The position numbers and the translations under genes were made by a program. Source: Telopea speciosissima (Eukaryota; Streptophyta; Magnoliopsida; Proteales; Proteaceae). From it: DNA of 64,000 nt. The DNA lies in contig NC_057922.1 of assembly GCF_018873765.1 (NCBI RefSeq), forward strand, positions 39,948,321 to 40,012,320, written 5' to 3'. Shown here piece by piece: positions 20,866 to 32,118 of this stretch (the stretch's first letter is position 1; the number at the start of each line of letters is the position of its first letter). Below the pieces are notes generated by a model, which saw only the letters and a program-made list of their open reading frames with translations, made no database searches and was not told where the DNA came from.

Positions 20866-22345
20866 TTAAGAACCGTTTATTAAATGTTTTCACGGTTTCG
20901 ATTTTAATGGTTCGGTTTGGTTTCAGTAAATGGTTTTTGTTTGATTTCGACACATTTATGTACATCTAAGACTGTTAAACAGTCTGGTTTGATTTAAATC
21001 GCTTAATTAAACAGTCTCAATATTGAAACAATAATCGAACAATTTATTAAATAGTTTCGTGGTTTCAGTTTAAACAGTTTGGTTTCAGTAAACGGGTTTT
21101 GTTTGATTTCGACACATTTATGTACATCTAAGAGTGTTAAATGGTTTGGTTCGGTTTAAACCATTTAATTAAACGGTCTCAATGTTGAAACAATAATCGA
21201 ACCATTTATTAAATGTTTTCACGGTTTCGATTTTAATGGTTCGGTTTGGTTTCGGTAAACGGTTTTTGTTTAATTTCGATACATTTATGTACATCTAAGA
21301 GTGTTTAACGGTTCAGTTCGATTTAAATCGTTTAATCAAATGGTCTCAATTTTGAAACCATAATCGAATCGTTTATTAAATGTTTTCACGGTTTCGATTT
21401 GGTTTCGGTAAACAGTTTTTGTTTGATTTCGACACATTATGTACATCTAAGAGTGTTAAACGGTCCGGTTTGATTTAAATTGTTTAATTAAATGGTCTCA
21501 ATTTTGAAACCATAATCGAACCATTTATTTAAATGTTTTCGCGGTTTGGATTTTAATGGTTCGGTTTGGTTTCGATAAACGGTTTTTGTTTGATTTTGAC
21601 ACATTAATAATATCTAAAAGTGTTAAACGGTCCGGTTCGATTTGAATCATTTAATCAAATGACTCAATTTTGAAACTATAATCGAACAGTTTATTAAATG
21701 TTTTCATGGTTTCGATTTTAATGGTTCGGTTTGGTTTTGGTAAACGATTTTTGTTTGATTTCAACACATTATGTACATCTAAGAGTGTTAAATGGTCCAG
21801 TTCGATTTAAATCGTTTAAGTAAATGGTCTCAATTTTAAAACCATAATCGAAACGTTTATTAAATATTTTCGCGGTTTGGATTTTAGTGGTTCAGTTTGG
21901 TTTCGGTAAACGATTTTTGTTTGATTTTGACACATTATGAACATGTAAGAGTGTTAAATGGTCCGGTTCGATTTAAATCGTTTAATTAAATGGTCTCAAT
22001 TTTGAAACCATAATCGAACCGTTTATTAGATGTTTTCACGGTTTCGATTTTAATGGTTCAGTTTGGTTTCAGTAAACGGTTTTTGTTTGATTTTGACACA
22101 TTTATGTACATCTAAGAGTGTTAAACAGTCCGGTTCGATTTAAATCGTTTAATTAAACGATCTCAATGTTGAAACAATAATCGAACCATTTATTAAACAG
22201 TTTCGTGGTTTCGGTTTTAAACAGTTTTTGTTTGATTTTGGCACATTTATATATGTACAAGAGTGTTAAATGGTCCGGTTCGATTTAAACCATTTAATTA
22301 AACGGACTCAATGTTGAAATCATAACTGGTTCATTTATCAAACGG
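20866..22345 (+). repeat. Satellite-like tandem array, ~165-bp unit, about nine copies
   Basis: Units can be phased on 'ataatcgaac..tttatta', at about 20866, 21030, 21192, 21361, 21513, 21681, 21846, 22010, 22179 and 22321. Spacings are 142-169 bp. Each unit has 'ggttcggtttggttt', 'cacatttatgtacatctaa', 'gtgttaaa' and 'ggtctcaat.ttgaaa'. The unit at 21361 lacks ~16 bp of the 'gattttaatggttcg' segment. Two more diverged units lie at 28215-28585. No coding function is seen. Confidence 0.92.
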
Positions 22346-22596
22346 TTCGGTTCGGTATTGGTTAACTCGGAAACTAATACGGAATTGGATCGGTATGTAC
22401 AAGGATCGGTCATATTGGACAAATTTACCCTTGATCTTCCTTTAAAAATAATTTTTTTGATAGGTTTACCCCTTGTCCATACCGTGTCACTGGTACGATA
22501 TCGGGATATTGTATCGGCAAAGTGCAAAACCAGTATGGTACTTTGAACCATGGTTTTTTTTCTCACTTTGGCTTCAATTATATGAGATAAGAATGA

Positions 22597-22632
<36 letters not shown>

Positions 22633-25124
22633 AGATTATATAATGTCTTTATACCTCTTTGAGTGCAATCTCCATGAATGGGGTAGTATTTAGATTTATA
22701 TCATCTTAGTTACCTGTAAAGAGGGAGAGAGGAAAAAAAGGGGAAAATAAGAGGTAGTTAGATAATAAACGTTGGATAAAGACAAGGGAGATGGAAAGAA
22801 ATACCTCATCAATGGCTAATCTCATTGTATTATTCAAATATGCATCAGCTAATACGGAAGTGAGCAAATCAATAGAGGATATCATTCTCTTGCCAAGAAT
22901 GATATCCAAGGCAAAAGAGAAAGTCAACTTCTTCTATAAATCGTTTAAAGAGGCTTTCTCAATACTTCATTCAATCGATCAAAAAATGGAGCCAAGCAAC
23001 ACCCCTATGCATTATTGCAAACCAAAATCTCGTCCAGCCTCTTCTCCTGGTCTTAAGAATAAGAAAAAGAAAAGGAGCATGTGCACTTGCATGTGCAACT
23101 TGTGTGGTCGCCTTAAGTTAACTGTGTTCAATCAAGGAGAGTCCATGTTTACACTTCAAGCAAAATTTCATGCATCCCACATAGATGTGCCGAGGTTAAA
23201 AAAACACCATGCTTCCAAAATTGAATTGGGAATCGGTTTCAGATTGTCCATCTTAATATAATTTCTCATTCAGTTCAATAATAAGACGATAGCAATAAGA
23301 CCTTAAATCAATACAGAGCAACAAACTGTGGAACCAAAATCAACTTACTCGCAGCTAGGTCATGTGTCAATGCAGCAAATACCATTTTTCACAATGGGAC
23401 ACAAGTAACCATTATGCAAGATGACAACACTAATAACCCCTGAGTTGCAATCTCTAAGCATAAAGATAAAAAAAAACTAATGGCGGTTTTAACCACAAAC
23501 ACAAACTTAGGCCTGTACCAAGATGCACTCTCAGCAGTTATGCACCGGTACTGTGGCCAACATCCCCAAAATCATCAATCTCCTCAACAAAGTATTCATC
23601 CATCATCACTCTGGCACTGGTACATCCCCAAAATCATCAGTAGCATCCTTCCCTGCAAACAAAACACCAGTCATGACACATGAAACAGTAGCAAACTTGC
23701 AATGCACTGATCTATTGCTTTTTCTGGCTCCACATGAAACAGTAGCTTCCATGGTTTTGAAAGCTACACATACACACACACATCAGAAAATGAGTTAATG
23801 AAAGCCACTGTAGAACTAATGGAACAAGAAGGTGAACCAAACTTCCATAGTTTTCAAACAAAGAACAAAGCAGGGGTGGACATTCCCCGAGAAAACTGGT
23901 GATGAAGGTGGTCTCTAAATGGGATTTGGAAATTCACTTCGAAAGCTTTAAATAGAACAATCAAGCAGGGGTGGACATTCCCTTGACCTGTGTTGGTGTG
24001 CGTTACAGAGAGAGAGAGAGAGAGCGGAAATCATCGAAAGCTACAACTAAATCAAACAACAAATACAGATTTACTTCACCAAATCTCGAAGGGAAGGCAG
24101 TACAATCATATAGATGTGAACGAAAAGTGGAGACGAGATAAAGAGAGAACGAACGTAATAAATAAATCAGGAGATCTCTAACAAGAATGTCGAAAGAGAT
24201 AATGAAATGCAGGCTAAGAATAGGAAAACTAATAAAGAAGCATAAAGTTAAAAAAAAAAAAAAACTTACTGAGTTTTTTTCCTTGTCCACGAAACAAAGC
24301 AAATGAAAGCAGAAGTTTGCGAGAGAGACCGAGCCTGAGTCAGAGGAGCCGAATCCGTTGCCGTCTCTGAGGGTACTCCGGCAGATCGAGAGAGGTTCGC
24401 CGCAGGGACTGAAGTGTGAGGCTCTGGTTCGCAGCAGGGGCTCCGGCAGCGACAGATTTCGAGATTTCTTGAAGTAAATCAGCTTGCGTGAAAAAAGAGA
24501 GAAGAGTGGGTCACGTTGCAGAGGGCGCCGTCGTCGTTTGATGGTCACAGCGGAGCAGATGGGAACCCTTCCTATCCGATGGGCGGCTACTCCGGCAAAG
24601 ATCCTTGCGCTTCTCTGAGAGTGGGAGGAGTACACAGAGACACGGGAAACAGGGGATAGAGACTGAGAGAGGGTGGATGTTTGGGAAAAGTGAAAAAAAT
24701 TCACTTAAAAAATGACCGTTGGATGGAGATACGACACGTGTCAATCATCTAATGTATGTTATGAAATAATAGAAATACCATTTAATATGTCATTTACGAT
24801 ATAAACATTAGCATTTAATAAAGAAAATGAAATGTCCAAATTGTCCTATCTAATTGATACTTAAATGTTTTATTCTTTATTATTTATCAGTCTTTTCACC
24901 TTTTTGTTATATTTAGAAAGTAACCCACCCTTGTTACGCTAATAACAACCCAATACCTAAACCTTAAATTAAGAAAAGGCTTTTAAACAAAGAGAAGAGA
25001 TTTTTTTTCAAAAATGGCAGCCGCCATTCAAAAGTGGGAGAGAGAATTGAAAAAAAGAGATAAAAAGGACGAAAAAAGAAAATAGATAAAAGGACAAAAA
25101 CAAAAAGAGAGAGAGGAGAGAGGT
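22346..25124. other. Intergenic, low-complexity; no recognised gene
   Basis: Contains a dispersed repeat ('tggtacgatatcggga') next to the array and a (GA)n run at about 22597-22630. An open frame at 22791-23261 (156 codons, lysine-rich, with 'CTCMCNLCGRLK') matches nothing I know. Another minus-strand open frame covers 24003-24704 and is rich in S/R/L and low-complexity residues. Neither has domain support. GA runs recur at 24010-24025. Confidence 0.45.
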
Positions 25125-25390
25125 GGGTGTAAGGGTGTAAATGAATAGTCAAAATTCGTTTTTGTATCCGTGTCCGTATCCGTTTAGCATTATCTGAATC
25201 CATCCGAAAGCTAAAATAGATGCAGATACGGATAGGCTATAGCTATCCGAAAAGCTATATTTACATGTAAACGGATAAAATATTCGATTCGTATCCGATT
25301 AGCACTATCTGAATCCGTCCGATAGCTAATCGGATGCGGATGCGAATATAGCACTATCCGAGCCGAATCTGATCCGTTTACAGCCCTAGG
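25125..25390 (+). mobile_element. MITE-D copy 1 (TGTAAA ends)
   Basis: A ~265-bp element bounded by 'gggtgtaaatg' and 'cgtttacagccct', inverted at the ends. It is rich in 'cggat' and 'ctatccg' motifs that pair internally. It is almost the same as 25490-25766. It is non-coding. Confidence 0.75.
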
Positions 25391-25489
25391 TGAGGGGGGT
25401 GGAAAAAGAAAGAGGAGAAACAGAGGGGAGCACACATAGAGAAAAAAAAAAAAAGAAAACACAGAGAACCAAAAAATACTAAAAAGAAT

Positions 25490-25766
25490 AGGGGTGTAAA
25501 TGAATAGTCAAAATCCGTTTCCGTATTCATGTCGGTATTTGTTTAGCACTATCCGAATCCGTTCGAAAGCTAAACGGATACGGATACGGATAGACTATAG
25601 CTATCCGAAAAGCTATATTTACATGTAAACGGACAAAATATCCGATCTGTATCCGTATCCATATCCATTTAGCACTATCCGAATCCATCCGATAGCTAAT
25701 AAGATGCCGATGCGGATGCGGATATAGCACTATCCGAACAGAATCTGATCCGTTTACAACCCTAGA
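25490..25766 (+). mobile_element. MITE-D copy 2
   Basis: This is the second copy in the same orientation, only ~100 bp downstream, with 'aggggtgtaaatg' and 'gtttacaaccctag' ends. Both copies share 'agctatatttacatgtaaac', itself partly palindromic. The spacer is purine-rich and A-rich. Confidence 0.75.
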
Positions 25767-28214
25767 AAGGAATAGGGAAACAGAGGGTAAACGGAGGGGA
25801 AAAGAGAAACAGAGTGAGAAAAAGGAGAGAGAAAAACAAAAAAAAATAAATGAAGAGAGAGTGAGGTGGTCTGAAGCTTCCCTAAGCCAAGGGAAAATCT
25901 TCTCCGTTCCAGGATCGGACCCTCCCTGAATCGATGTTCTTCTTCTTCTTCGATTTCTTTTTCATCTTCCCTCCATTTTCACTTTGGCTAAAACCCTTTT
26001 CCCATTTTCTCTCCCAACAATCATCACCTCTGAAACTCCAACCTGATCAAAAATGACCGAAACCTCTCCATCTCATCTGTTACCTCAAGTAGCTGTAACC
26101 ACCATTTTCCATAGTTAGAAAACCCTTTCCCAACAGCAAATCCAGAATATCCACCATGTACTATAGCTGGCATTGCCATTGCATACCTCGTAGCATACCC
26201 CTGACATGGTCGAAGCAGTGGCGATCCCTTTCCTGGCTTATGGGATTCATCGGTCGATCTTCATCATCGTTGCTGCAGCGCATACGGAGTAGCATGCTTC
26301 GAATTCTTGGGTCCCAGCTTCTCCCTTCTCTCATAATCTTCACTTTTTTATTTTATTTTTCTGCCATTAGTCTGTAATAATCCCCTACCCCATTCTGGTT
26401 TCATCTTGTTTTTATTTCATTCATTGGTCTGTAATTAACTTCCCCATCCCCTGGCTTTGATTTTTCTGCCAACCGATACCACGACCAGCCTTTGGGTTCA
26501 AGCTGCCGACCATCTCCTTAGGTAAATTCCTTTGGCTTTATTTGTTTTATTACTTTATAAACTCCATGCCATGAGCCTGAATTCTTTTTATCTTAAGCTA
26601 TTTTGATTTATATTTATTGCCATGTCCCAAGAGCCTATGCTGTAACATATGTGATTGTTTTCATTAGATGCATAGTGAGATTTATTTTATAAAGTCATAT
26701 GATGCATGATCCCATCCCCATAGTTCTATAGTTTTATTTATGTTGATCGGCTGCCGATTGAATTACCTTAATGTGTTCATGGTGGTGACCATGTCAAGTT
26801 TAATTTTGATGGATAAAATAAATTCTGCCATAGTCATTCTCTTTCCCTATTCACTTGGTTAGGATTATTTGAGCAATCAAAGCGGTTTATCGGTCTAGGG
26901 CTTTGGATTTCATGAGTTAATTCTTGAATTGAAATATGTCTTATGGGCCGGGTTCCTATTGAATTAGATTCCTATTACAATAATCAAGTTTTGTTTAGTC
27001 TTTTAAATTTGGTTTGAAGCTTATTTGTCATTTGGGCCTTGGGCTGGGCTTTAATAGAATCAGATTTAGGACTTGATAAAATTAAGATTGTAAGATCTAT
27101 TTTGGCTTTTCTTTTTCGGTTTGGGCACTGACCCATCAACCAAGATTGAGTCATGTACGGCAAGATTGGGCCCATGCCTTGGGCCTATGAGTGGATTTGG
27201 ACTTTGTCTTGGGTTTAGGCCCACCGACTATTGATAAGTCATGTGTGGGGAGTTTGGGCCCATTGTTTCGGGCTTATGAGTGTATTTTTAATCCAAATTT
27301 CACATCTCCCTATTTCATTCGATTGGATTTAAGGGATTCCAAATGAATTTCTAAAATCAATTTTGGGTAGAATTAGAACGTGTGAGAAGGAAAAAGCCCA
27401 TCCGGTGGCCATGAGTTGAAACACGAAACATATTGGGACCTCGTGGGACGTAAATATGTAGGACGGGATTTGGGCTAGCCCGTCATCTAGTCCGTGGATG
27501 TTTAATAATCCTTTTGTTGCTTACTTGATACGAGTAGGATAATTAGATGTGCATGTTTTAATTATGTGAATTCCATGTATGCTATGTCTAGCCAAGTTAG
27601 AATAATTTAGCTATATATTGCATGCGCCAATGTGATTAGATTGTATATATTCACCATTTTTAATTAGCTTAATTGTTTGTTATGTCGATTTAAATCACTT
27701 TAAATACCCTAGGGTAGAATGATATAGGAACTTGGTGTAGGGTTGCCTAGTCTATACATAGATACCTAGTCTTAGGTGCCCAATTTTAGGATGACTCAGA
27801 TCTAGAATAATTAGCTTTAGGGTTTGCAAGCAAGCTTAGGCATAGCAATGGTCTAGAAAAGGATGACCAGTTATGGCCAGGCGGACTGGGTGCCTAACAC
27901 CTTCCCAATCCGTAATTTGACACTTACCTAGTGATCTGGCCAGATCGTAGCCTATCCATTGAGTCATTACTCTCTCCCCATCAGTGGGAGAAATTTGCGG
28001 GTCCTAAAACTTTATCTAGGTGGTGGCTCCAGTATTTACCCATTTACCCTCTTAAGAGGGATCAGGGTCCTTGCTTCAGGGTTCATTGGCAAAATCTGGT
28101 TCGCGCAAGGAAAGAACCACCCCTTGTCTGGGGATTTGGATTTTTTTGGGAATCCATGGTTCTTACACATAACTCTCAATCTATCCCTGACCCATTAGAC
28201 CTGCAACTCGCCGA
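25767..28214 (+). other. Probable Ty3/Gypsy LTR remnant
   Basis: No gene is seen. The part around 27870-27920 reads 'ggcggactgggtgcctaaca', followed by 'ccttcccaatccgtaa'. This is a stretch I associate with the transcribed part of plant Gypsy LTRs. 'ggtggcgactccaac' at about 28960, after the satellite-like insertion, resembles the end of the same kind of LTR. Boundaries are not resolved. Confidence 0.4.
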
Positions 28215-28585
28215 CTGTTGGCCCCGCCCCTAAGGGTGTTAAATGTTCTGATTTTGGTTAAACAGTTCAGTTTGGTTCAAACTGTTTAATTAAACGGTTT
28301 CAATTTTGAAATCATAATCGAACCATTTATTAAATGGTTTCACGGTTTCGGTTTTAAACGGTTCTGTTCGTTTCGGTAAATGATTTGTGTTTGCTTTTGG
28401 CACATTTATGTGCATTTAAGAGTGTTAAACGGTTTATTCTGTTAAACGGTTCGATTCGATTCAAACCATTTAACTAAATGGCCTCAATTTTAAAACCATA
28501 ACCGAACCATTTATTAAATGGTTTCACGTTTCAATTTAAATGATTCGATTCAATTTTGGTAAACGATTTTGATTTGATTTTGACA
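28215..28585 (+). repeat. Two diverged units of the ~165-bp repeat
   Basis: 'cataatcgaaccatttattaa', 'cacatttatgtgcatttaag' and 'agtgttaaacgg' repeat the motifs of the 20866-22345 array. The pair interrupts the LTR-like sequence on both sides. It therefore looks like an inserted element of two units rather than a decayed part of the main array. Confidence 0.75.
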
Positions 28586-29158
28586 CCCTTGTCCCCGCTC
28601 CACACCCTTGTTGAGTTTCCTTCTCATAGGATGATGCCACACGTTGGGTTTCCTCCTCAAGGGAGGGGATCACTTGGATAATGACTATCCAAAGGGAAGA
28701 AGGGGTGATGACATCACCCACATGATAGTTGTTGTAGTGATAGTGATTTACTCACTCTCTCACATCAGTTATTGAAGCCGACTTACATTTTCCTCTTCTT
28801 GTTTCTATATAAAGGAGGGAGAGTAAGAGATGTACTAATAGATTTCGAGATGAAGACTTATTGTGAGATCTCTTCTTTTGTGGATCCTAGACCCTAATAA
28901 TCAAAGTGCTATCATAGAGTTAATTTTTCTTTTGTGGGTCTTAGACCCTATTAATCTAGGTGGCGACTCCAACATTGAATTCACCTCTCTTCTCCCCAAA
29001 GAGTGGTGAGGTGGAGGACACATTGCGAACCCCTACCATATCATTGTCCTCACACATAACAACCCCTTCCTTAGAATCCCTTTGTAACCTAGGATTTCAA
29101 AGAGAAGGAGAGGAGGCGGAGAGCTTGTAGGACAACTCTCAAATCAAAACTGGAGAAT
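28586..29158. other. LTR-like remainder and element leader
   Basis: The sequence includes 'tttctatataaaggaggga', a TATA-like box (about 28802-28815), and 'ggtggcgactccaac' near 28960. The last ~120 bp precede a tRNA-Met primer site on the minus strand and are the internal leader of the element at 29159-29450. No coding sequence is seen. Confidence 0.4.
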
Positions 29159-29450
29159 GCTCTGATACCAATTTGGAAATGAGATCAATTCAAGAGAGGA
29201 GAGGAGAAGGTAGGCAGCGAGAAGAGAACAAGAGAAGATGGGAGGAAGAGAAGAGATGAGAAGAAGAGAAGGAGATGATAACAAAATGTTGGAGAGAGTT
29301 GATTTCTCTCCCCTATTTGATTTATTAATATGAAGTGAGAATTATAACCACCTCCCTTGGGAGGTAAGAGGTAAAAAAAGAAAATTATAACATAAGACAA
29401 TAAGACACTAAACTAGTGCCAATATTATCCTTATTACATAAACTCCAACA
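29159..29450 (-). mobile_element. LTR with tRNA-Met primer site (Copia or TRIM type)
   Basis: On the minus strand an LTR of 277 bp runs from TGTTGGAGTT (ending at plus 29450) to TTTCCA (plus 29174). It is followed after 3 bp by TGGTATCAGAGC (plus 29159-29170), complementary to the 3' end of initiator tRNA-Met. This fixes it as a 5' LTR facing left. No recognisable gag or pol follows. A partner LTR was not found. Confidence 0.8.
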
Positions 29451-29836
29451 CAATGTGCATGCATGTTTTGCATACTACCATGGGCCTGGCTACCAGGGCC
29501 ATTTATGGTTGGCCCTGCAAAGCCATGGCTTAAACTCGAACTAATTTAAGAAAGGGTTCAATATGCGTACCCCCCTAAAATGCACCCAATATTCCTCGTA
29601 CCCCGCTAAGGTTCTGACAAGTCCATGTACCACCCCTAAAAATTCCACGTACCACCCCTACTTTACCCCCCTAAAGCCATTTTAGTCCACACCCAGCATT
29701 AAATGCTAAAAAATGACCAAACTACCCTTTCTTCTATCTTTTCTAAAATTTGAAAAGACCTAATGCCCTGACCTATTTGCTAAAATTTGAAAAGGCCAAA
29801 ATACCCTCATCTTCCCCAAATCATCATCTTCTTTTA

Positions 29837-29963
29837 CAATGTAGATACCCAATACTACCACCACCACCACCCAACATTACCATCACCACCGTGAAGCCCC
29901 ACCTCCAGCACCACCTCCAACTCCTCCACCTTTACCAATTCCACCACCTAGTCCCCCTCCCTT
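29837..29963 (+). repeat. Inner inverted arm, left
   Basis: 'caatgtagatacccaata' followed by CCA/CCT-rich sequence is mirrored at 30754-30894. In one frame both arms read as proline-rich (PPP...TPPPLP), so they may themselves be a captured exon duplicated in inverse. Confidence 0.8.
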
Positions 29964-30004
29964 GCTTATTCGTCCACCAACACCGTCGCCCTTACCATTG
30001 AAAT

Positions 30005-30415
30005 TCAGGCACCCATGGCAGGTAAAGTGTGAACCTCCTCAGTGCTCCTAGGCTGTAGCAAAACCTTGCTCCAGCCCTTGTATTTCCGCATCCAATCCTC
30101 ATTTGCTGTCAACAGCCTATCTTCATCCTGAATGACATTTTTCTCCCCTAATATCTCTTTAAAATAGGCAGTGTCATCAGAATTTATCATTGAAAATGAA
30201 GGGTTCCTCTGAACTCTTGCAGCCCCCGAAGCAAAGGAACGACAATGGATTCTGTAAATTTTGTACAAATTTCTTGTTGGAAAATTTTGAAGGTTTCCAA
30301 TGGAATCTCTTAAAGGATGGGAATATGTTTCAACATTCTGCTTTTCATTTTCAAAATATCGCTCTACTCTTTCGAGATTATCTTTGGAACCTACAAAAGT
30401 GTCTTCCATTAGCAT
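30005..30415 (-). pseudogene. D-2-hydroxyglutarate dehydrogenase N-terminal fragment
   Basis: This is a 136-codon open frame. Residues about 58-128 read like the N-terminus of plant mitochondrial D2HGDH: 'VQRNPSFSMINSDD', 'YFKEILGEKNVIQDEDRLL', 'ANEDWMRKYKG' and 'KVLLQPRSTEEV'. The family is an FAD-linked enzyme that oxidises D-2-hydroxyglutarate in mitochondria. Here homology stops at 'STEEV', before the FAD-binding domain, and the frame runs into the proline-rich arm. Residues 1-57 are not recognised and may come from a second source. It cannot encode an enzyme. Assignment rests on remembered family sequence. Confidence 0.75.
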
Positions 30416-30753
30416 AAATCAAAAAACAAACATCTTTTGCATTTTCCCCCAAAAGATGAAAAGAAAGGAGTGTCCATCAACTCTTCCCAGTAAACTATTT
30501 CCAGAAGAATCAACTGCAATACCCTAGAATGAAAACGATACATAACACGAAGCTAGAAAGCAATCAAATGTCTTGAAACTTTTAACAGTATCCCGCCATT
30601 GTTCCACGGTTTTGGTAGTCTCCTTGGTCAGTGAATCAAGCAACAGTTGTGTTTATGATCAATCTCTGGAAATTAACACAAATTAAGTAGAGAAAAGGGA
30701 AAAATAATCTATGAAATTCCCTATAAGAAAATTCTAGATGGGGTGCAGAAAGG

Positions 30754-30894
30754 AAAGGGAGGGGGAATCGGTGGCAGAATTGGTAAAGGTGGAGGAGTTG
30801 GAAGTGGTGCTGGAGGTGGGGCTTCATGGTGGGGATGGTGTTAATGGTGGGTGGCAGTGGTGGTGGTGGTATTGGGTATCTAGTATCTACATTG
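30754..30894 (-). repeat. Inner inverted arm, right
   Basis: This is the inverse of 29837-29963, with small indels (an extra 'tagtatc' near 30880 and extra GGT triplets). The homology ends exactly where the Copia LTR starts. Confidence 0.8.
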
Positions 30895-31190
30895 TTGTTG
30901 ACAAAACAGGAATTTCGTGAATGGCTTGAATGATCAATGAGATCAGTCAAGCTCTCTATTTATAATAATAATAATAAAAGAGATTACAAAGGAAATACTG
31001 TTCATGACACTGTTCACGTGAACAGTGTCACAACCCAAATTATAATTCTACCCTTGTTCAAAAGTACATAATTAAAGCATAAATAAAATAACAAAAATAC
31101 CCTTATCATATCGGATAACACATCTCAACACTCCCCCTCAAGTTGGAGCATAGATATCACACATGCCCAACTTGACTAGACTAGGATAAA
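30893..31190 (-). mobile_element. Copia 3' LTR with polypurine tract and internal remnant
   Basis: On the minus strand 'caacttgagggggag' (plus 31131-31145) is a polypurine tract. It is followed directly by an LTR of 238 bp from TGTTGAGATG (ending at plus 31130) to CAACAACA (plus 30893). Inside the LTR is a perfect 26-bp palindrome at 31005-31030 centred on CACGTG. The same 'ctccccctcaagttggagc' stretch lies at 47301, where it follows a Copia pol. Only ~60 bp of internal sequence remains here. Confidence 0.8.
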
Positions 31191-31640
31191 ATAACTTCCC
31201 ACTGTCGTAAACAACTTTTACTTGTGCAAGGTCTCCGTTAGTCATTTAGACTAAGTTATCTAAAATACGAATTCGACATTAGGTCGTTATCCTTCTTGTT
31301 TTGTCTGGATACAAATTTGCATTTGGTATTCCTATTAGGGTTTCCACTCCATATGGGTTTGGTCCTTCTAACTACTTTAGGTTCATTCACCCACGGGGCT
31401 TAAGGATTTCCATCCCCAAGGGTAAGTCTTCCTCTCTCACCTAAGAGGGGAGCTACAGCATATACTAATGCCTGCCATTTTTTACCGGCTGGCGTGGCTG
31501 GCGTAGGCACTAACATTTCGACCTCACAACATCTAATTAGATTAAACAATAACCATGAATGGGCCAAACCACATGGCTGTAAAACTAGGGTATAGGCACA
31601 TAATCATCACATATAGGTGTGTCCACAAGGTCTCAAAATT
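31191..31640. other. No gene seen; unassigned LTR-like sequence
   Basis: No coding capacity is recognised. It lies between the Copia remnant and the repeated GGACGGA array. Confidence 0.35.
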
Positions 31641-31659
31641 TTGGGCTCAAATTCCTAAA

Positions 31660-31960
31660 AGAAAACGGACAGACTCACCGAATGAATCAATGTTGTGAGT
31701 CCGTTCGTGGCTCCATCGCAAAATAGGCAGGACGGACTAACAGATGGATTATGTAACATGAATCTGTTCGTTCTTCCATTCTCAGAAAGCTTTTTGGTTT
31801 GGTAAAAATACCGAGGCGAACGAAACTACGGGCGGACTCACAATGGTGGATCCGTTCGATGTTCCGTGCAGTTTTAGGAACGAAAATTTTCAATTTTGTG
31901 CTGGACGGATTCACGGACGGAATCACGATGGTGGATCCATTTGCAAAATTTTATAAAAAT
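31660..31960 (+). repeat. Tandem GACGGACTCAC / GTGAGTCCGTT units
   Basis: There are about four loosely repeated units of 70-95 bp. Each carries an 'ACGGAcTCAC' type word and its near-complement 'GTGagTCCGTTC'. The last unit ('gacggattcacggacggaat', then 'cacgatggtggatcc') closely matches the last unit of the array at 36120-36480, in the same plus-strand orientation. Confidence 0.8.
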
Positions 31961-32118
31961 AGAGCGACGAGTTTTTCAAACTCATTTTGGCTCCAAAAGG
32001 GAAGAACGAAACCGCAGCGTGCAGGGTCTCCAAGAAGCCTCCATTTGTGCTTCCCTCATCCCTCTCTTGGTGATTTTGGTGAACCAAGACCTCAAGGTCG
32101 ATCTCCTCTGACTCAAGG

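Larger units (their letters stand above)
29554..30894. mobile_element. Second long-TIR (Pack-type) element, right end lost
   Basis: 29554-29760 is the same terminal sequence family as the arms at 14641-16105: 'gttctgacaagtcc', 'accacccctacttta' and 'tgaccaaactaccc' occur in the same order. An inner proline-codon-rich arm (29837-29963) is repeated inverted at 30754-30894. Between the arms lies a minus-strand fragment of a D-2-hydroxyglutarate dehydrogenase gene. The outer right arm is missing because a Copia LTR begins at 30893. Same family, different captured gene. Confidence 0.8.

Noticed and set aside
20866-22345. Regularly spaced repeats as a CRISPR array
   Set aside because: Units are ~165 bp, repeated along their whole length, with no unique spacers and in plant DNA. 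It is a tandem satellite-like array.
22791-23261. 156-codon open frame as a gene
   Set aside because: No family motif, no clear promoter and no partner exons. It lies in AT-rich intergenic sequence, so I leave it as unassigned.
24003-24704. 233-codon minus-strand open frame
   Set aside because: Composition is low-complexity (S, R, L and F runs), the frame ends in GA-repeat translation, and no domain is recognised.
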